From contig QBVC01000026.1 in the NCBI GenBank assembly GCA_003058495.1, forward strand, positions 1 through 64,000: a stretch of DNA of 64,000 nucleotides, written 5' to 3'. Under the pieces are notes generated by a model, which was not told where the DNA came from, did no database searches, and worked only from the letters and a program-made list of their open reading frames with translations. The translations under genes and the position numbers were made by a program. Shown piece by piece: positions 41,980 through 52,600 of this stretch (the first letter of the stretch is position 1; each line of letters starts with the position of its first letter). The stretch comes from a gamma proteobacterium symbiont of Ctena orbiculata (lineage in GTDB: Bacteria; Pseudomonadota; Gammaproteobacteria; Chromatiales; Chromatiaceae).

Positions 41980-42611
41980 GCGGTCGCTTGGCCCGGAGGC
42001 GGCTGCTGTTGCTTTTAGGCTGGCTGGTTCTGCACCACTACCCCCTCGGCTGCAGGGCCGGCGAGGATGCCGAGGCAGAGACCCGGCGGCCCTATCTCGT
42101 TCCGCTGCAGGTGCAGTCCTGCTTTCCCTGTCACGGTCCCCGGGGTCAGAGTGGGTCATCGGCGATACCCTCCCTGGCGGGACTGCCGCGGGACTATCTG
42201 CTGCAGGTCATGCGCGCCTACCGCCACGGCGGCCGTTTCGGCACTGTCATGGGACGCCTGGCGGCCGCCTACGAAGAGGTTGATCTCATCGCCATGGCGG
42301 ACTACTTCAGCGGTCAGCCCATCAAGCCGCAGAAGCAGTCCACGGAGTGGCGCCTGGCGGATCTGGGGCGACGCCTGCATCGCTACTATTGCCGGGATTG
42401 TCACGGCGGCCCTGAAGAGTCGGCAAAGCCGGGTGTGCCCCACCTGCACGGCCGCTGGATGGACTATCTGCGTTGGACCCTGTGGGACTATCTGGTGGGG
42501 ATCAATCAAGGCGACGAGGAGATGGCGACACAGTTGACCGCACTCATGCGCCGGCATGGCGCCAAGGGTGTGGAGGCGTTGCTGCACTACTATGGAAAGG
42601 GAGAGCCTTGA
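41976..42611 (+). CDS. Diheme c-type cytochrome (c4/c553-like)
   Basis: 211 residues with a GTG start after GGGGGAGGA. A signal sequence (~1-28) leads to two heme c sites: Cys49-Cys52-His53 (CFPCH) and Cys139-Cys142-His143 (CRDCH). The tandem layout resembles c4, a periplasmic electron carrier. Its start overlaps algR by 4 bases, so it is coupled to the two-component genes. In Pseudomonas hemC follows algR directly, so this gene is an insertion in that synteny. Confidence 0.85.
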   Translation: MSGRLARRRLLLLLGWLVLHHYPLGCRAGEDAEAETRRPYLVPLQVQSCFPCHGPRGQSGSSAIPSLAGLPRDYLLQVMRAYRHGGRFGTVMGRLAAAYEEVDLIAMADYFSGQPIKPQKQSTEWRLADLGRRLHRYYCRDCHGGPEESAKPGVPHLHGRWMDYLRWTLWDYLVGINQGDEEMATQLTALMRRHGAKGVEALLHYYGKGEP

Positions 42612-42799
42612 GCCGCGGCCGGCAGCGGTCACACCCTTGTATCCGGCTTCCGACCATCAGTGGACGATCGATTGCGTGGATGCCGCGCAGGCTTTAGCAT
42701 AGGCCGACTCGGGTCTGGCAACAGCCCCTAAAGAAAAAACCCAGATCAGCCAGTAAGCGCTGCGTAGTGCCCGCTGTGAATTGTTGAGGCCCCCCATCC

Positions 42800-43729
42800 A
42801 TGTCCCAGACGTTGACCATCGCCACCCGTAAATCACCCCTGGCCATGTGGCAGGCCGAACATGTCGCCGCAGCCCTGAAGAAGGCCCATCCCGATCTTCG
42901 GGTGGAGCTGCTGGGGATGACCACCCAGGGCGACAAAATCCTTGATACCCCGCTCGCGAAAATTGGGGGAAAGGGGTTGTTCATCAAGGAGTTGGAGCAG
43001 GGCTTGATGAGCAAAGAGGCGGATATCGCAGTCCACTCCATGAAGGATGTGCCGGTTGAGCTGCCCCGGGGATTGCATCTGCCGGTGATCATGCGGCGCG
43101 AGGACCCGCGGGACGCCTTCGTCTCCAACCGCTACCGCCACATCGACGAACTGCCCCAGGGGGGCTGTGTCGGGACCTCGAGCCTGCGGCGGCAATGCCA
43201 GTTGGCTGAAATGCGGCCCGATCTGGTGATCAAGTCCCTGCGCGGGAATGTGAATACGCGCCTGCGCAAACTCGATGAGGGTGAGTATGACGCCATCATC
43301 CTCGCCGCCGCCGGTTTGAAGCGCCTGGGATTCGAAGCGCGCATCACCGCCCTCATCGGTCCGGAGCAGAGCCTGCCGGCCATCGGGCAGGGGGCGGTGG
43401 GCATCGAATGCCGGGTGGACGATCAGCGGGTCAATGCGCTGATCGCGCCTCTGCATCATGCGGATACCGCCCACTGCGTACACGCCGAACGCGCCATGAA
43501 CCAGCGTCTGAATGGCGGCTGCCAGGTGCCTATCGCCGGTTATGCCATGCTGGAATCGGGCAATCTCTGGCTGCGGGGCCTGGTGGGTGAGCCCGATGGC
43601 AGCCGTATCATCCGCGGCGAGGTCGAGGGTACGACCCAGGAGGCGGATGCCATGGGCCGGGGTTTGGCCGAGCGGCTGCTGGAGTGGGGGGCTGACGATA
43701 TTCTGAAGGCGCTCTACGACACCCATTGA
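42800..43729 (+). CDS. hemC: Porphobilinogen deaminase (hydroxymethylbilane synthase)
   Basis: 309 residues. It joins four porphobilinogens into hydroxymethylbilane. The dipyrromethane cofactor attaches to Cys241 ([11 protein letters not shown]) and the catalytic Asp83 is in HSMKDVP. It is the first of four heme-synthesis genes, hemC-D-X-Y. The ATG has no strong ribosome binding site. Confidence 0.96.
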   Translation: MSQTLTIATRKSPLAMWQAEHVAAALKKAHPDLRVELLGMTTQGDKILDTPLAKIGGKGLFIKELEQGLMSKEADIAVHSMKDVPVELPRGLHLPVIMRREDPRDAFVSNRYRHIDELPQGGCVGTSSLRRQCQLAEMRPDLVIKSLRGNVNTRLRKLDEGEYDAIILAAAGLKRLGFEARITALIGPEQSLPAIGQGAVGIECRVDDQRVNALIAPLHHADTAHCVHAERAMNQRLNGGCQVPIAGYAMLESGNLWLRGLVGEPDGSRIIRGEVEGTTQEADAMGRGLAERLLEWGADDILKALYDTH

Positions 43730-43766
43730 GGCATGGCGACCATGCCGGGCTTCCGATTGGAGAACC

Positions 43767-44528
43767 ATGTCGGATTATGACTTCAAGGGCAGGGGTATCC
43801 TGGTCACCCGGGCCGCCCATCAGGCGGAGGGACTGTCGCGCCGGATCCGGGACGCCCGGGGCAGGGCGATCCCTTTTCCGGCACTGGAGATCGCCGCCAG
43901 CGATGCGCCCCAGGGACCGCGGGGACTTCTGCGCCAGCGCTGGGATCTGATCATCTTTGTCAGCCCCAATGCGGTCCATCATGCGCAGAAACTGTTATCG
44001 GGCAGCCCCCTTCGCGGCACCCTGGGGGCGGTCGGAGAGGCGACGGCGGCAGCGCTTCGCCACCAGGGATATAGTATCGACCTGATACCGCAGGATCGTT
44101 ACGACAGCGAGGGCCTGTTGATGCTGCCCCAGCTGCAGCGGATGCGGGGAAAAAGGGTGCTGATCGTACGCGGCGAGGGTGGCAGGAGGCTGTTGGGCGA
44201 TAGCCTGCGGGCGAGAGGCGCGGAAGTAGGTTATGCTGAGGTCTATCGGCGGCTCGCCCCGGAGGTCGATCCCGCTCCCCTGCTGGCACGGTGGGGGGAA
44301 GAGGTCGATCTGGTGAGCGTAACCAGTGTCGAAGTCATGCAGAATCTGATCACCCTGCTGGGAGAGCGAGGCTGGCCGCTGTTGTGCCGTACCCCGCTCC
44401 TGGTGATCAGTGAAAGGATGGCAGAGGAGGCGGAGAAGCGGGGATTCGAGACCGTCTTGATCTCCACAGGGGCCGATGACGAGTCGATCATGTCAGCGAT
44501 ACAGGCGTGGATCGGAGATGGCGCCTGA
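43767..44528 (+). CDS. hemD: Uroporphyrinogen-III synthase
   Basis: 253 residues. It closes and inverts ring D of hydroxymethylbilane to give uroporphyrinogen III. The family is divergent; GRGILVTRAAHQAEGLSRRI, FVSPNAVHHA and VSVTSVEVMQNL fit the two-domain fold. GGAGAA precedes the ATG, 37 bp after hemC. Confidence 0.92.
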   Translation: MSDYDFKGRGILVTRAAHQAEGLSRRIRDARGRAIPFPALEIAASDAPQGPRGLLRQRWDLIIFVSPNAVHHAQKLLSGSPLRGTLGAVGEATAAALRHQGYSIDLIPQDRYDSEGLLMLPQLQRMRGKRVLIVRGEGGRRLLGDSLRARGAEVGYAEVYRRLAPEVDPAPLLARWGEEVDLVSVTSVEVMQNLITLLGERGWPLLCRTPLLVISERMAEEAEKRGFETVLISTGADDESIMSAIQAWIGDGA

Positions 44529-44597
44529 AAAGATTCAGTCGAGGGGCGTGGTTCTCTTATCCCGAGGATTGCCTCAGGCGCACAGAGCGAGCAGGAA

Positions 44598-45767
44598 ATG
44601 AGTGAAACAGACAGCGAATCTGGCTACCGCCAGAGAGAGAGTGAAGCGGAATTCACCGATGCCATCGAAGGCGAGGTGGAGCGAATCGATGAGACCGCGG
44701 CCAAGTCGGGTCTCTCCCGTCTGCCGCTGATCATCGCCCTGGTGGCGTTGTTGGCGGTGGTGCTGGGCCTGGTGTTGGGATATCGCTACTGGCTCGATAT
44801 GAAACAGAGCCTGGTCTCTCTCAACGATGCCCTGCTCAAGGCCAACCAGGAACAGTCTCGGTTCGAGCAGCAGCTGCAGCAGACCCGGCAGGATTTCGCA
44901 CAACAGCAGCAGGCGATTGCGGCGCAGCGGGACGCCTTGACCCAACAGGCGGAGAAGATCCGCCAGGAGCGCGAGTCCTCGCGCAAGCAGGGCGACCAGC
45001 TCTATCGTTCACTGGCCGAGATTCAGACCCGGATGGGCGGCAAAGAGGGGCAGTGGCGGGTGGCCGAGGCGGAATACCTGATGCGTGTCGCCAACCATCG
45101 ATTGAATCTCATGGGCGATCCGGACACCGCCCTGGAAGCGTTGAAATCCGCGGATGAGCGAATTGCCGCAAGCGGGGATCCCGGCTGGTCCGAGGTCCGC
45201 GAGATCATCGCCAAGGAGGTCGCCCGACTGATCGCCACGCCGAAAGTGGACCGTGGGGGAATCAGCGCGGAGTTGACTGCGCTGACGGAGCGTGTGGATG
45301 GACTCGCCCTCGAGGATGCCGGCGTGATGCTGGCAGATGAGGCCACACTGAGCGACCCGCCCGAAGATGTCGCCGGGAACGAAGGCTTCCAGCTCGACCG
45401 GCTGCTCGACGACTTTTGGCGGGGATTCAAGTCGATGATGGTGATCCGCCACCACGACCGTCCGGTAGGTGCCATGCTGCCCCCGGAACATCGCTACTTT
45501 CTGCTGCAGAACCTGCGCCTCAAACTGGAGAACGCCAAGTCGGCGATGATGGGGAGAAACCAGCCCCTCTACAGTGATAACCTGACCAGCGCGATCGGTT
45601 GGATCGATCACTACTTCCAGCTATCGGACGCGGATGTGGCCGGTTTCAGGTCCCAGCTGGAAGGGCTGGCGGCGAAGGAGATAGCGCCGCGGATGCCCGA
45701 CATCTCCGGGTCGCTGCGTGCGCTGCAGGAACGACGAAAACGGGTCAGCCGGGAGGCGGTCCGGTGA
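44598..45767 (+). CDS. hemX: HemX-like membrane protein of heme biosynthesis
   Basis: 389 residues. A charged N-terminal tail is followed by one membrane helix (~48-65), a long coiled coil (~75-140, Gln-rich), and a C-terminal domain in the periplasm. It is often misnamed uroporphyrinogen-III methyltransferase but lacks that enzyme's domain. Role unknown, though it is conserved between hemD and hemY. Its last bases overlap hemY (GTGA). Confidence 0.88.
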   Translation: MSETDSESGYRQRESEAEFTDAIEGEVERIDETAAKSGLSRLPLIIALVALLAVVLGLVLGYRYWLDMKQSLVSLNDALLKANQEQSRFEQQLQQTRQDFAQQQQAIAAQRDALTQQAEKIRQERESSRKQGDQLYRSLAEIQTRMGGKEGQWRVAEAEYLMRVANHRLNLMGDPDTALEALKSADERIAASGDPGWSEVREIIAKEVARLIATPKVDRGGISAELTALTERVDGLALEDAGVMLADEATLSDPPEDVAGNEGFQLDRLLDDFWRGFKSMMVIRHHDRPVGAMLPPEHRYFLLQNLRLKLENAKSAMMGRNQPLYSDNLTSAIGWIDHYFQLSDADVAGFRSQLEGLAAKEIAPRMPDISGSLRALQERRKRVSREAVR

Positions 45768-47047
45768 GAACCCTGATCGCGGCCTTTCTAGCGCTGTTCG
45801 CCGCGGTAGCCGTTACGCTGCTGGTAAAGCAGGATAACGGCTATCTCCTCCTGGGCTATGGCAATTGGACGGTGGAGACCAGCCTGGCCCTCTTTTGCCT
45901 GGCCCTTTTGCTGCTGTTTTTACTTGCCTATCTTGCGATCAGGACCGTTTCCCGGCTCTGGCAGATGCCGGAGCGTGTTGCCGAGTGGCGGCGCAAGCGC
46001 CGTTCCCTCAAGGCCAGGCAGGCCCTGACCCGTGGCCTGGTGGAGCTTGCGGAGGGGCGCTGGAAGGTGGCGGAGCGGCACCTGACGCGAAATGTCGCAC
46101 AATCGGAAACCCCGCTGCTCAACTACCTGGCGGCGGCGCGCGCCGCTCAGCTCCAGGGCGAACACACCCGGCGTGATGACTATCTCCACCTGGCCCATGA
46201 GAGCATGCCTTCCGCCGATGTGGCGGTGGGTCTGACCCAGGCTGAACTGCAGCTGGCCCATCAGCAGTACGAGCAGGCGCTGGCGACCCTGATGCATGTG
46301 CGTTCACTGTCGCCGAAACACAACTACGTGCTGACCCTGCTGAAGAAACTCTACGAGAATCTCGGTGAGTGGAAAAAACTCGAGGAGATGTTGCCGGAGC
46401 TGAAGCGCCGCAAGGTGATCGGTGAAGGGGAGTTTCAGGCACTGGAGATGCGCGTCTATCACGAGCGTCTGAAACAGGAGTCCGCGACCGTCGATGATAG
46501 CGTGCGCTACTGGCAGACCATTCCCAAGGGGATCAGGCAGCAGCAGGGTATGTTGCTCGAGTACTGTGAACGCATGCTGGCCCTGGATGCGGGTTCCCGG
46601 GTTGAACCGTTGATTGCGGCTTCCCTGCAGCGGGAGTGGAACAGCGAGCTGGTCACCCGCTATGGCCAGATCGAACTCGCCAATCCGTCCCATCAGTTGG
46701 CGGTGGCGGAAGGCTGGCTGAAGGAACATCAAGAGGACCCGGTACTGCTGTTGACGCTCGCCAGGCTCTCCCTGCAGAACAAATTGTGGGGTAAGGCGCG
46801 CAGCTATCTGGAGGCCAGTATCGGCATCACTCCGACCCCCGAGTCCTACCAGCAGCTCGGTCTGTTGCTGGAGCGCCTGGGCGAGGAGAGAGAGGCATTG
46901 AACTGTTTTCGTGCCGGTCTGGCCTTGCTGCATGCAGAGCCTCAGCGTGAACTGCCGGCCATCGGCAGCCGGCCGGCATTGACCAACAATTCCATCGTCG
47001 ATGAAGCCGTCAGCAATGAGATTTTGAACACGCCTGTACGATCCTGA
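45764..47047 (+). CDS. hemY: HemY protein with TPR repeats
   Basis: 427 residues from a GTG that overlaps hemX by 4 bp, with GGGAGG upstream; the ORF opens further back. Two membrane helices (~2-22 and ~38-60) are followed by a helical TPR-rich region (~95-400). This gammaproteobacterial HemY is not the oxygen-dependent protoporphyrinogen oxidase of the same name. It has been linked to porphyrin metabolism and is placed in a hemCDXY operon. Confidence 0.88.
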   Translation: MRTLIAAFLALFAAVAVTLLVKQDNGYLLLGYGNWTVETSLALFCLALLLLFLLAYLAIRTVSRLWQMPERVAEWRRKRRSLKARQALTRGLVELAEGRWKVAERHLTRNVAQSETPLLNYLAAARAAQLQGEHTRRDDYLHLAHESMPSADVAVGLTQAELQLAHQQYEQALATLMHVRSLSPKHNYVLTLLKKLYENLGEWKKLEEMLPELKRRKVIGEGEFQALEMRVYHERLKQESATVDDSVRYWQTIPKGIRQQQGMLLEYCERMLALDAGSRVEPLIAASLQREWNSELVTRYGQIELANPSHQLAVAEGWLKEHQEDPVLLLTLARLSLQNKLWGKARSYLEASIGITPTPESYQQLGLLLERLGEEREALNCFRAGLALLHAEPQRELPAIGSRPALTNNSIVDEAVSNEILNTPVRS

Positions 47048-47248
47048 AACTCACTTCGCCGGCGAAACTCATTCCAAATCCGGGGTTTCGGCGTTGTAAT
47101 TGACCAAAATGGTTGGTTGAAGGCAGGAGACTTTTCCTATATATCGCATACTCAAATCCGGGTAATTCACTCGTTCAATCTGTGATCTGCACAAAAGGAG
47201 TTGTCAATCAGTGATGCCTAACTGACCTGTTTGGGGGCTCGTTAAGCC

Positions 47249-47950
47249 GTGAACACCACTTGGGTAAAGCTCGTCAATCTTCTCCTGTTGATAGTTGTAC
47301 CTACTGTCCATGCCGGCTGGGACAGCGCTGACCTGGAGCGCTTGGAGGCGATGAACCTGGCGCCGGACCATGCCCGAGGCAAGGCCGTCTATGAGACCTG
47401 TGCGGTTTGCCATATGCCGGAAGGTTGGGGAACGCCAAACGGCGCCTATCCGCAAATTGCCGGTCAACACCGCTCGGTCGTGATCAAGCAGCTGGCCGAT
47501 ATTCGCGCCAAGAATCGCGATAATCCTTCCATGTATCCTTTTGCCATCCCCGAAGAGATAGGGGGCGCGCAGGCCATTGCCGATGTGGCCCTCTATATCG
47601 AATCGTTGAAGATGACTATCGCCACGGGCAAGGGTGACGGCAGCGATCTCGCGCATGGTGAAAAACTCTATAAACAGTACTGCACCGAGTGCCACGGGGA
47701 GCAGGGGGAAGGGCAATTCGAAAAGGCCTATCCTGCCATCCACGGCCAGCACTACAACTATCTTCTGCGCCAGCTTGTCTGGATCCAAAACGGCAAGCGG
47801 CGCAACGGCAATAAAGAGATGGTTAAAGTGATCGAAATCTTGGGCAAGAATGATTTCAAAGCGATATCCGACTACGTATCCAGGATGTCGCCTGTTCCTG
47901 AGCGGCGTTCTGAACATACTTGGAAGGATCGCGAATTGCAGCAGAGGTGA
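47249..47950 (+). CDS. Periplasmic diheme cytochrome c
   Basis: 233 residues with a GTG start. A signal peptide (~1-22, ending VHA) precedes two heme c sites: Cys51-Cys54-His55 (CAVCH) and Cys145-Cys148-His149 (CTECH). PQIAGQHRSVVIKQL and PAIHGQHYNYLLRQLV are the repeated halves characteristic of cytochrome c4. It would carry electrons to terminal oxidases or reductases. Its last bases touch the diguanylate cyclase gene. Confidence 0.9.
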   Translation: MNTTWVKLVNLLLLIVVPTVHAGWDSADLERLEAMNLAPDHARGKAVYETCAVCHMPEGWGTPNGAYPQIAGQHRSVVIKQLADIRAKNRDNPSMYPFAIPEEIGGAQAIADVALYIESLKMTIATGKGDGSDLAHGEKLYKQYCTECHGEQGEGQFEKAYPAIHGQHYNYLLRQLVWIQNGKRRNGNKEMVKVIEILGKNDFKAISDYVSRMSPVPERRSEHTWKDRELQQR

Positions 47951-47958
47951 GTAGTTCG

Positions 47959-49629
47959 ATGGAACCTGTCGAGCACGATGCTGGGGTCAGATTCAACGGT
48001 TTCTCCGAAAACAAGGAGTTGATCCTCAGTTTTCTGACCCTATTCATACCCGCATCCCTGCTGTTGGCATCGATTTTCTATGCCTTCTCCACACAGACGG
48101 AAAAATATGAGCTGCAGACAACGCTGATACGCGAAGAGTCGGCGTTGGACAGCATTGGTGAATTGACCTCCCTGCTGTTCGAACAGAAACTCTCGGATCT
48201 CCTGGTGCTGGCGGAGGGGGAGGTGCTCAGAAACTATCTCCATCAACCGGAGCTGAAGAACTGGGTGAGCGCCGCGCGCGAGTTTTCCCTCTTCGCAAGG
48301 CGCAAACCGAAATTTTTCCAGATAAGATACCTCGACAACACAGGCATGGAGGTCATTCGCATCAACAGCGATGGCGGGACCCAGGAGATTATTCCCCAGA
48401 GCGAGATGCAGGACAAAAGCGAACGCTACTACTACAAGGAGGCGATAAAGCTGGAGGTGGGTGAGATCTATATGTCACCCATGGATCTGAACGTGGAACA
48501 TGGCCGGATCGAACAGCCGATCAAACCCACGATACGCTTTGCCACACCGGTGGCCGATGGCTATGGGGAGAAACGGGGCCTGTTGATCATCAACTATACC
48601 TCGCAGGAATTGCTGCAACGGATTGCTGATATCTTCACAAGCCTGCGTGGCAATGCGGTGATGCTCAACAGCCGGGGCTATTGGCTGCAGGGTGTGGCGG
48701 ATGATCGGCTTTGGGGCTTCATGTACGGCAGCGGCGAGACCTTCGCGACCCAGAAGCCCGATGTCTGGTCCGCCATCGAGAACAGTGATAAAGGCTCGTT
48801 TTTTACCGACGAGGGTGTCTATATCTTCAAGAAGGCCTATCCGCTGGTTAGCCACAGGCTGGGAACACTGGAAAACGTCGACGAAACCGTCGTCCCCTCA
48901 TCGAACAGAATCCAGGAGAGATACTGGATCTATCTCTCCCATATCTCCAATAACCTGATAGCGGACCTCACGGCGAAACGCATGATCGTGGCGACGGTAA
49001 CCTACCTGCTGCTGTTCCTGGTGACCGGGGTGATCAGTGTCTTGTTTGCCAAGAACAGCGTGCAGAAAAAAGTAGCCTTTCGCAAGCTGCAGCAATATGC
49101 CACCACCGATGACCTCACGGGACTCGCCAATCGACGCGAGCTGGATAAAGTCGCGCTGCGCGAATTCAAGCGTGCAACCCGTTTCTCGAGACATCTATCG
49201 GTATTGATGATGGATCTGGACCATTTCAAAACGGTCAACGATAGCTATGGCCACAACGTCGGTGACAGGGTGTTGAAGCACGTTGCCGGTATCTGTCTAA
49301 CTGCAATCCGCGGCCAGGACTTTCTCGCCCGCTACGGCGGCGAGGAGTTCACCATCCTGCTGCCGGAAACGGACATCGAGAATGCGGCGCTGCTGGCGCA
49401 GCGGATCTGCGACGAGATCGCCGCCAAGGCCTACCAGGATGGCGCCCAGCCGATCTTCATCACCATCAGCATCGGCGTCAGCGAGGTCGAGGACAGCGAT
49501 GATGATGTCGGCGAACTGATCTACCGGGCGGACAAGGCGCTCTACGAGGCGAAGAAAAGAGGGCGCAATCGGGTGGTGATCTTGACCAAGGGCAGCTTCA
49601 TCTCTCATCTCGCCATGGTCAAGGACTGA
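47959..49629 (+). CDS. Membrane-bound diguanylate cyclase with periplasmic sensor
   Basis: 556 residues from an ATG after GAGGTGA; a GTG at 47947 overlapping the cytochrome stop is the alternative. Helices at ~22-43 and ~342-364 bracket a Cache-like periplasmic domain. The GGDEF domain keeps the active GGEEF (460-464) and the inhibitory site RGQD (451-454) exactly five residues upstream, so it should make c-di-GMP with feedback control. Coupling to a c4-type cytochrome gene suggests a redox or respiratory signal. Its 3' end overlaps the convergent regulator gene by 11 bp. Confidence 0.9.
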   Translation: MEPVEHDAGVRFNGFSENKELILSFLTLFIPASLLLASIFYAFSTQTEKYELQTTLIREESALDSIGELTSLLFEQKLSDLLVLAEGEVLRNYLHQPELKNWVSAAREFSLFARRKPKFFQIRYLDNTGMEVIRINSDGGTQEIIPQSEMQDKSERYYYKEAIKLEVGEIYMSPMDLNVEHGRIEQPIKPTIRFATPVADGYGEKRGLLIINYTSQELLQRIADIFTSLRGNAVMLNSRGYWLQGVADDRLWGFMYGSGETFATQKPDVWSAIENSDKGSFFTDEGVYIFKKAYPLVSHRLGTLENVDETVVPSSNRIQERYWIYLSHISNNLIADLTAKRMIVATVTYLLLFLVTGVISVLFAKNSVQKKVAFRKLQQYATTDDLTGLANRRELDKVALREFKRATRFSRHLSVLMMDLDHFKTVNDSYGHNVGDRVLKHVAGICLTAIRGQDFLARYGGEEFTILLPETDIENAALLAQRICDEIAAKAYQDGAQPIFITISIGVSEVEDSDDDVGELIYRADKALYEAKKRGRNRVVILTKGSFISHLAMVKD

Positions 49630-52600
49630 GCTGCTCCTTGCCCGCGGCGCCAATCTTCCGCAGTGCCGAAGTGCCTGCATGGATCCCGGCCCCGGCTGCC
49701 TCATCAAGCAGCTGCTTCGCCTTGCGGGTCAGCTCAGGGTCGGCTTCGCCGCGCATCTGTTGAGCCAGCAGGCGACCGCGTCCGATATAGAAATCACTCC
49801 ATGACAGGGGCTCTTCGCGGGTATATTCCGCCAGGGCATCCGCATAGAAGAGGGCCTTTTCCGCATCCTCCGTCTGCAGATAGAGCTCTATCATGTTCTG
49901 GTAGAAGTGAAGATAGTTGTGGCTGAGGCTGCCCTGGTCGAGATAACGCTGGCCCTCGCGAATCGCATCCCGGCGCTGCTTCTCGTCATCGGTCACCCGC
50001 GCCAGCGCGCCAAGAACGTAGGGCGCGATATGGGTGGGTACCGAGTCGAGGGCGGCCCGGTAGGCGCGTTGCAGATAGCTGACGGCCGCTTCCACGTCAC
50101 CCTTCAACGCCAGGGCTTCGCCGATCTGGGCAAGGTTGTCGCCATAAAACCGGCTGGCGCGCAGCTGCCGCGCCAACGCCAGCCCCTTTTGCCCGTAGCG
50201 CTCCGCGGCATCGATATCATCGGTGTAAAGATAGACCAGGCTCAGGTTCATGTAGGCCGTCATCTCGGCGCGCATGTTGCTGTACTCCGCGGCGAGTCCT
50301 GCCGCTTCGTGAAGGGTCTCCAGCGCTTGCGGGATGCTGCCGGTGTAGAGAAGGGTCACGCCATACATGGAGAGGTTGCCGATCTCCTGGGGCAGGCGAT
50401 GGACCTGCTTCGCAAGCGCCAGGCATCGTTCGAAGTGGTCTTGCGCCGTCACTATCCGCCCCTTGGCATAATAGGCATCCGCCATCCCCGCCAGCGCCCG
50501 GATCTCGAGCAGCGGGTTGTCGGACTGCCTGGCCAGGGTTTCGGCTTCGCGGTGGGCCTGCAGGCAATCATCGGTGCGCGCCAGGGCGAACAGAATGTCC
50601 CCGCGTCGATAGTGCAGCTCGGTGAGGAGGGCGCCATCCTGGATCTGCTCCGCCATGGGGGCGGCCTTTTCAAGGACCGACAGTGCCTGGTCCAGGTCGT
50701 CCTGGACCGTCAGTCCGGTGGCCTCACCGATCATGGCGCGACAGCGGGTCCTGTCGTCGCTCGTCTGGTCAGCGGCGGCTGCGAAGGCCTGGATGGCGGA
50801 TGGGATTGCACCCCCCTGGATCAACAGCTCCCCCTGCAGGCAGTTGAGCTGGGCGCCCAGCTCTCCGCGCGGCGCGATCTCGGCGCCGCGGGCGGCCATC
50901 GACAGGGCCTGCTCGAAGTCAGCCATGGCCACCGCCTGCTGGGCAGCCCTCAGGTAGGCTTCCGCCGCATCCGCATTGCCGCCGAGGTCGAGGTGCCGGG
51001 CATGCAGGGCCGGGTCGCGATGTTGGTACCATGCCGCCGCGCGCAGATGAAGGGCGCGCCGCCGGGAAGGCAGCAGCGACGCGTAGATGGCATCCCGCAG
51101 CAGGGCGTGGACAAAGAGATAGCCCTCGCCCTCGGGCTGCAGCAGGCGCAGGTTCAACAGGGCATCGGGTCGATAGCCGTTCTTGCCGAGGAGCTGGTCC
51201 AACAGATCCAGTTTAAAGCGCTGTCCCAGCACGCTCGCCCCTTGAACCGCCTGCCGGTCCTCATCGCTGAGGAGGTCGAGCCTCGACAGTACCAGGCTCT
51301 GGATCGAGTCGGGCACCCCACCCTCCCGATCCGCCGCTCCCAGCAGCAGCTGTTCGAGAAAGAAGGGATTCCCCCCCGAGCGGTCGATACATCTGTCGAT
51401 GTAGGCCTGGTCCTGTCGCGTGACCTGACGGGCCAGCTGTCGTGCCTGATCCCGGGGCAGCGGGCGCAGATCGAGGGTGGTCAAGGGGGCCCCCTGCATG
51501 GCGCTGCGCCAGGCGGGATCGAGGGGTTCGCCTTCGACCCGCGAGGTTATGATCAACAGGGCCGGATAGCGGCTGACCGCGTCGGCGAGCTCGGCGAGAT
51601 GGGTGAGGGTGGCCTGATCCGCCCAATGGATATCCTCCACGATCAACAGGCGCGGCGCCGACCGGGTGGTAGCGGCGAGAATGGATTGGAGGATTTGCTG
51701 GGCTCCCTTGCGTTGCGCCTCTTCACTCAGGCTGTCGAGGGATGGGGCGCTGGCCGCGTCGACCGGCAGGCGAAACAGCCGCAGCAGCGCGCCGGGGTGG
51801 AGGGCCGGATTCCAGTCCCCATCCATCGATCGTTTTACCGCGGGCTCGATCTCACCGGCCCTTGCGCTGCCGTCGAGCCCCATCAATTGGCGCAACAGAG
51901 AGGGTATCGGCTCCGTGGTCGACTCCATACCGAAATCGAGTACCAATGCGCGATGGGGCGTGACGCCCATTTGCAGGGCGTGTTGAGCGATCTCGTCGAC
52001 GAGCCGGGTTTTGCCGATACCCGATTCACCGCGGAGGAGAAAGGTCTCGCCGGCCCGATCTTCAATGCAGGCCTCCAGGGCGGTGTTGAGTTGCCTCAGC
52101 TCCCGGGTCCTGCCAACGAAGGGAAGCGGGTGGCTGCGTGCCGCCGTCTCGGGCAGGATCGCCGACACGTTCCAGTTCGAATCACCCGCTTGCGCCGCTT
52201 CGACGCTCATACGCAGGCCCAGATAGGCGGGTCCGGTGAGCAGGATATCTCCGGCTGCTGCCGAACGTGCCAGCTGTTCCGCCTGGGCGAAGACCGCGCC
52301 GGACACGGCGCCGCATCCGTCGCTCATCACCGTCCCCGTGGCGATGCCGCTTCGAACCCCCAGTCGGGAGAGGCATTCGGCTGCCTCCCCGGGAAGCGAT
52401 CGCAGTTCGAGCAGCAGCTGCAGCGCCTTTTCACACTCATTGCCGTAGGCCTTTTCGAGACCGAAGAGGATGACGATCGCATCTCCATGTTGATGATGGA
52501 GCAGACCGCCATATTGGGTTATGTACCGCTTCAGCAGTTCCTGCAGCTGTTTGCTCAGGGCCTGCGCCGACTCCGGATCGGCCGTCGCCATCAGCTCTGG

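Noticed and set aside
47046-47071. GAAACTCA direct repeat around the palindrome TTCGCCGGCGAA after hemY
   Set aside because: Short and near a gene end; could be part of a weak terminator, but no T tract and no similar copy elsewhere in the window.
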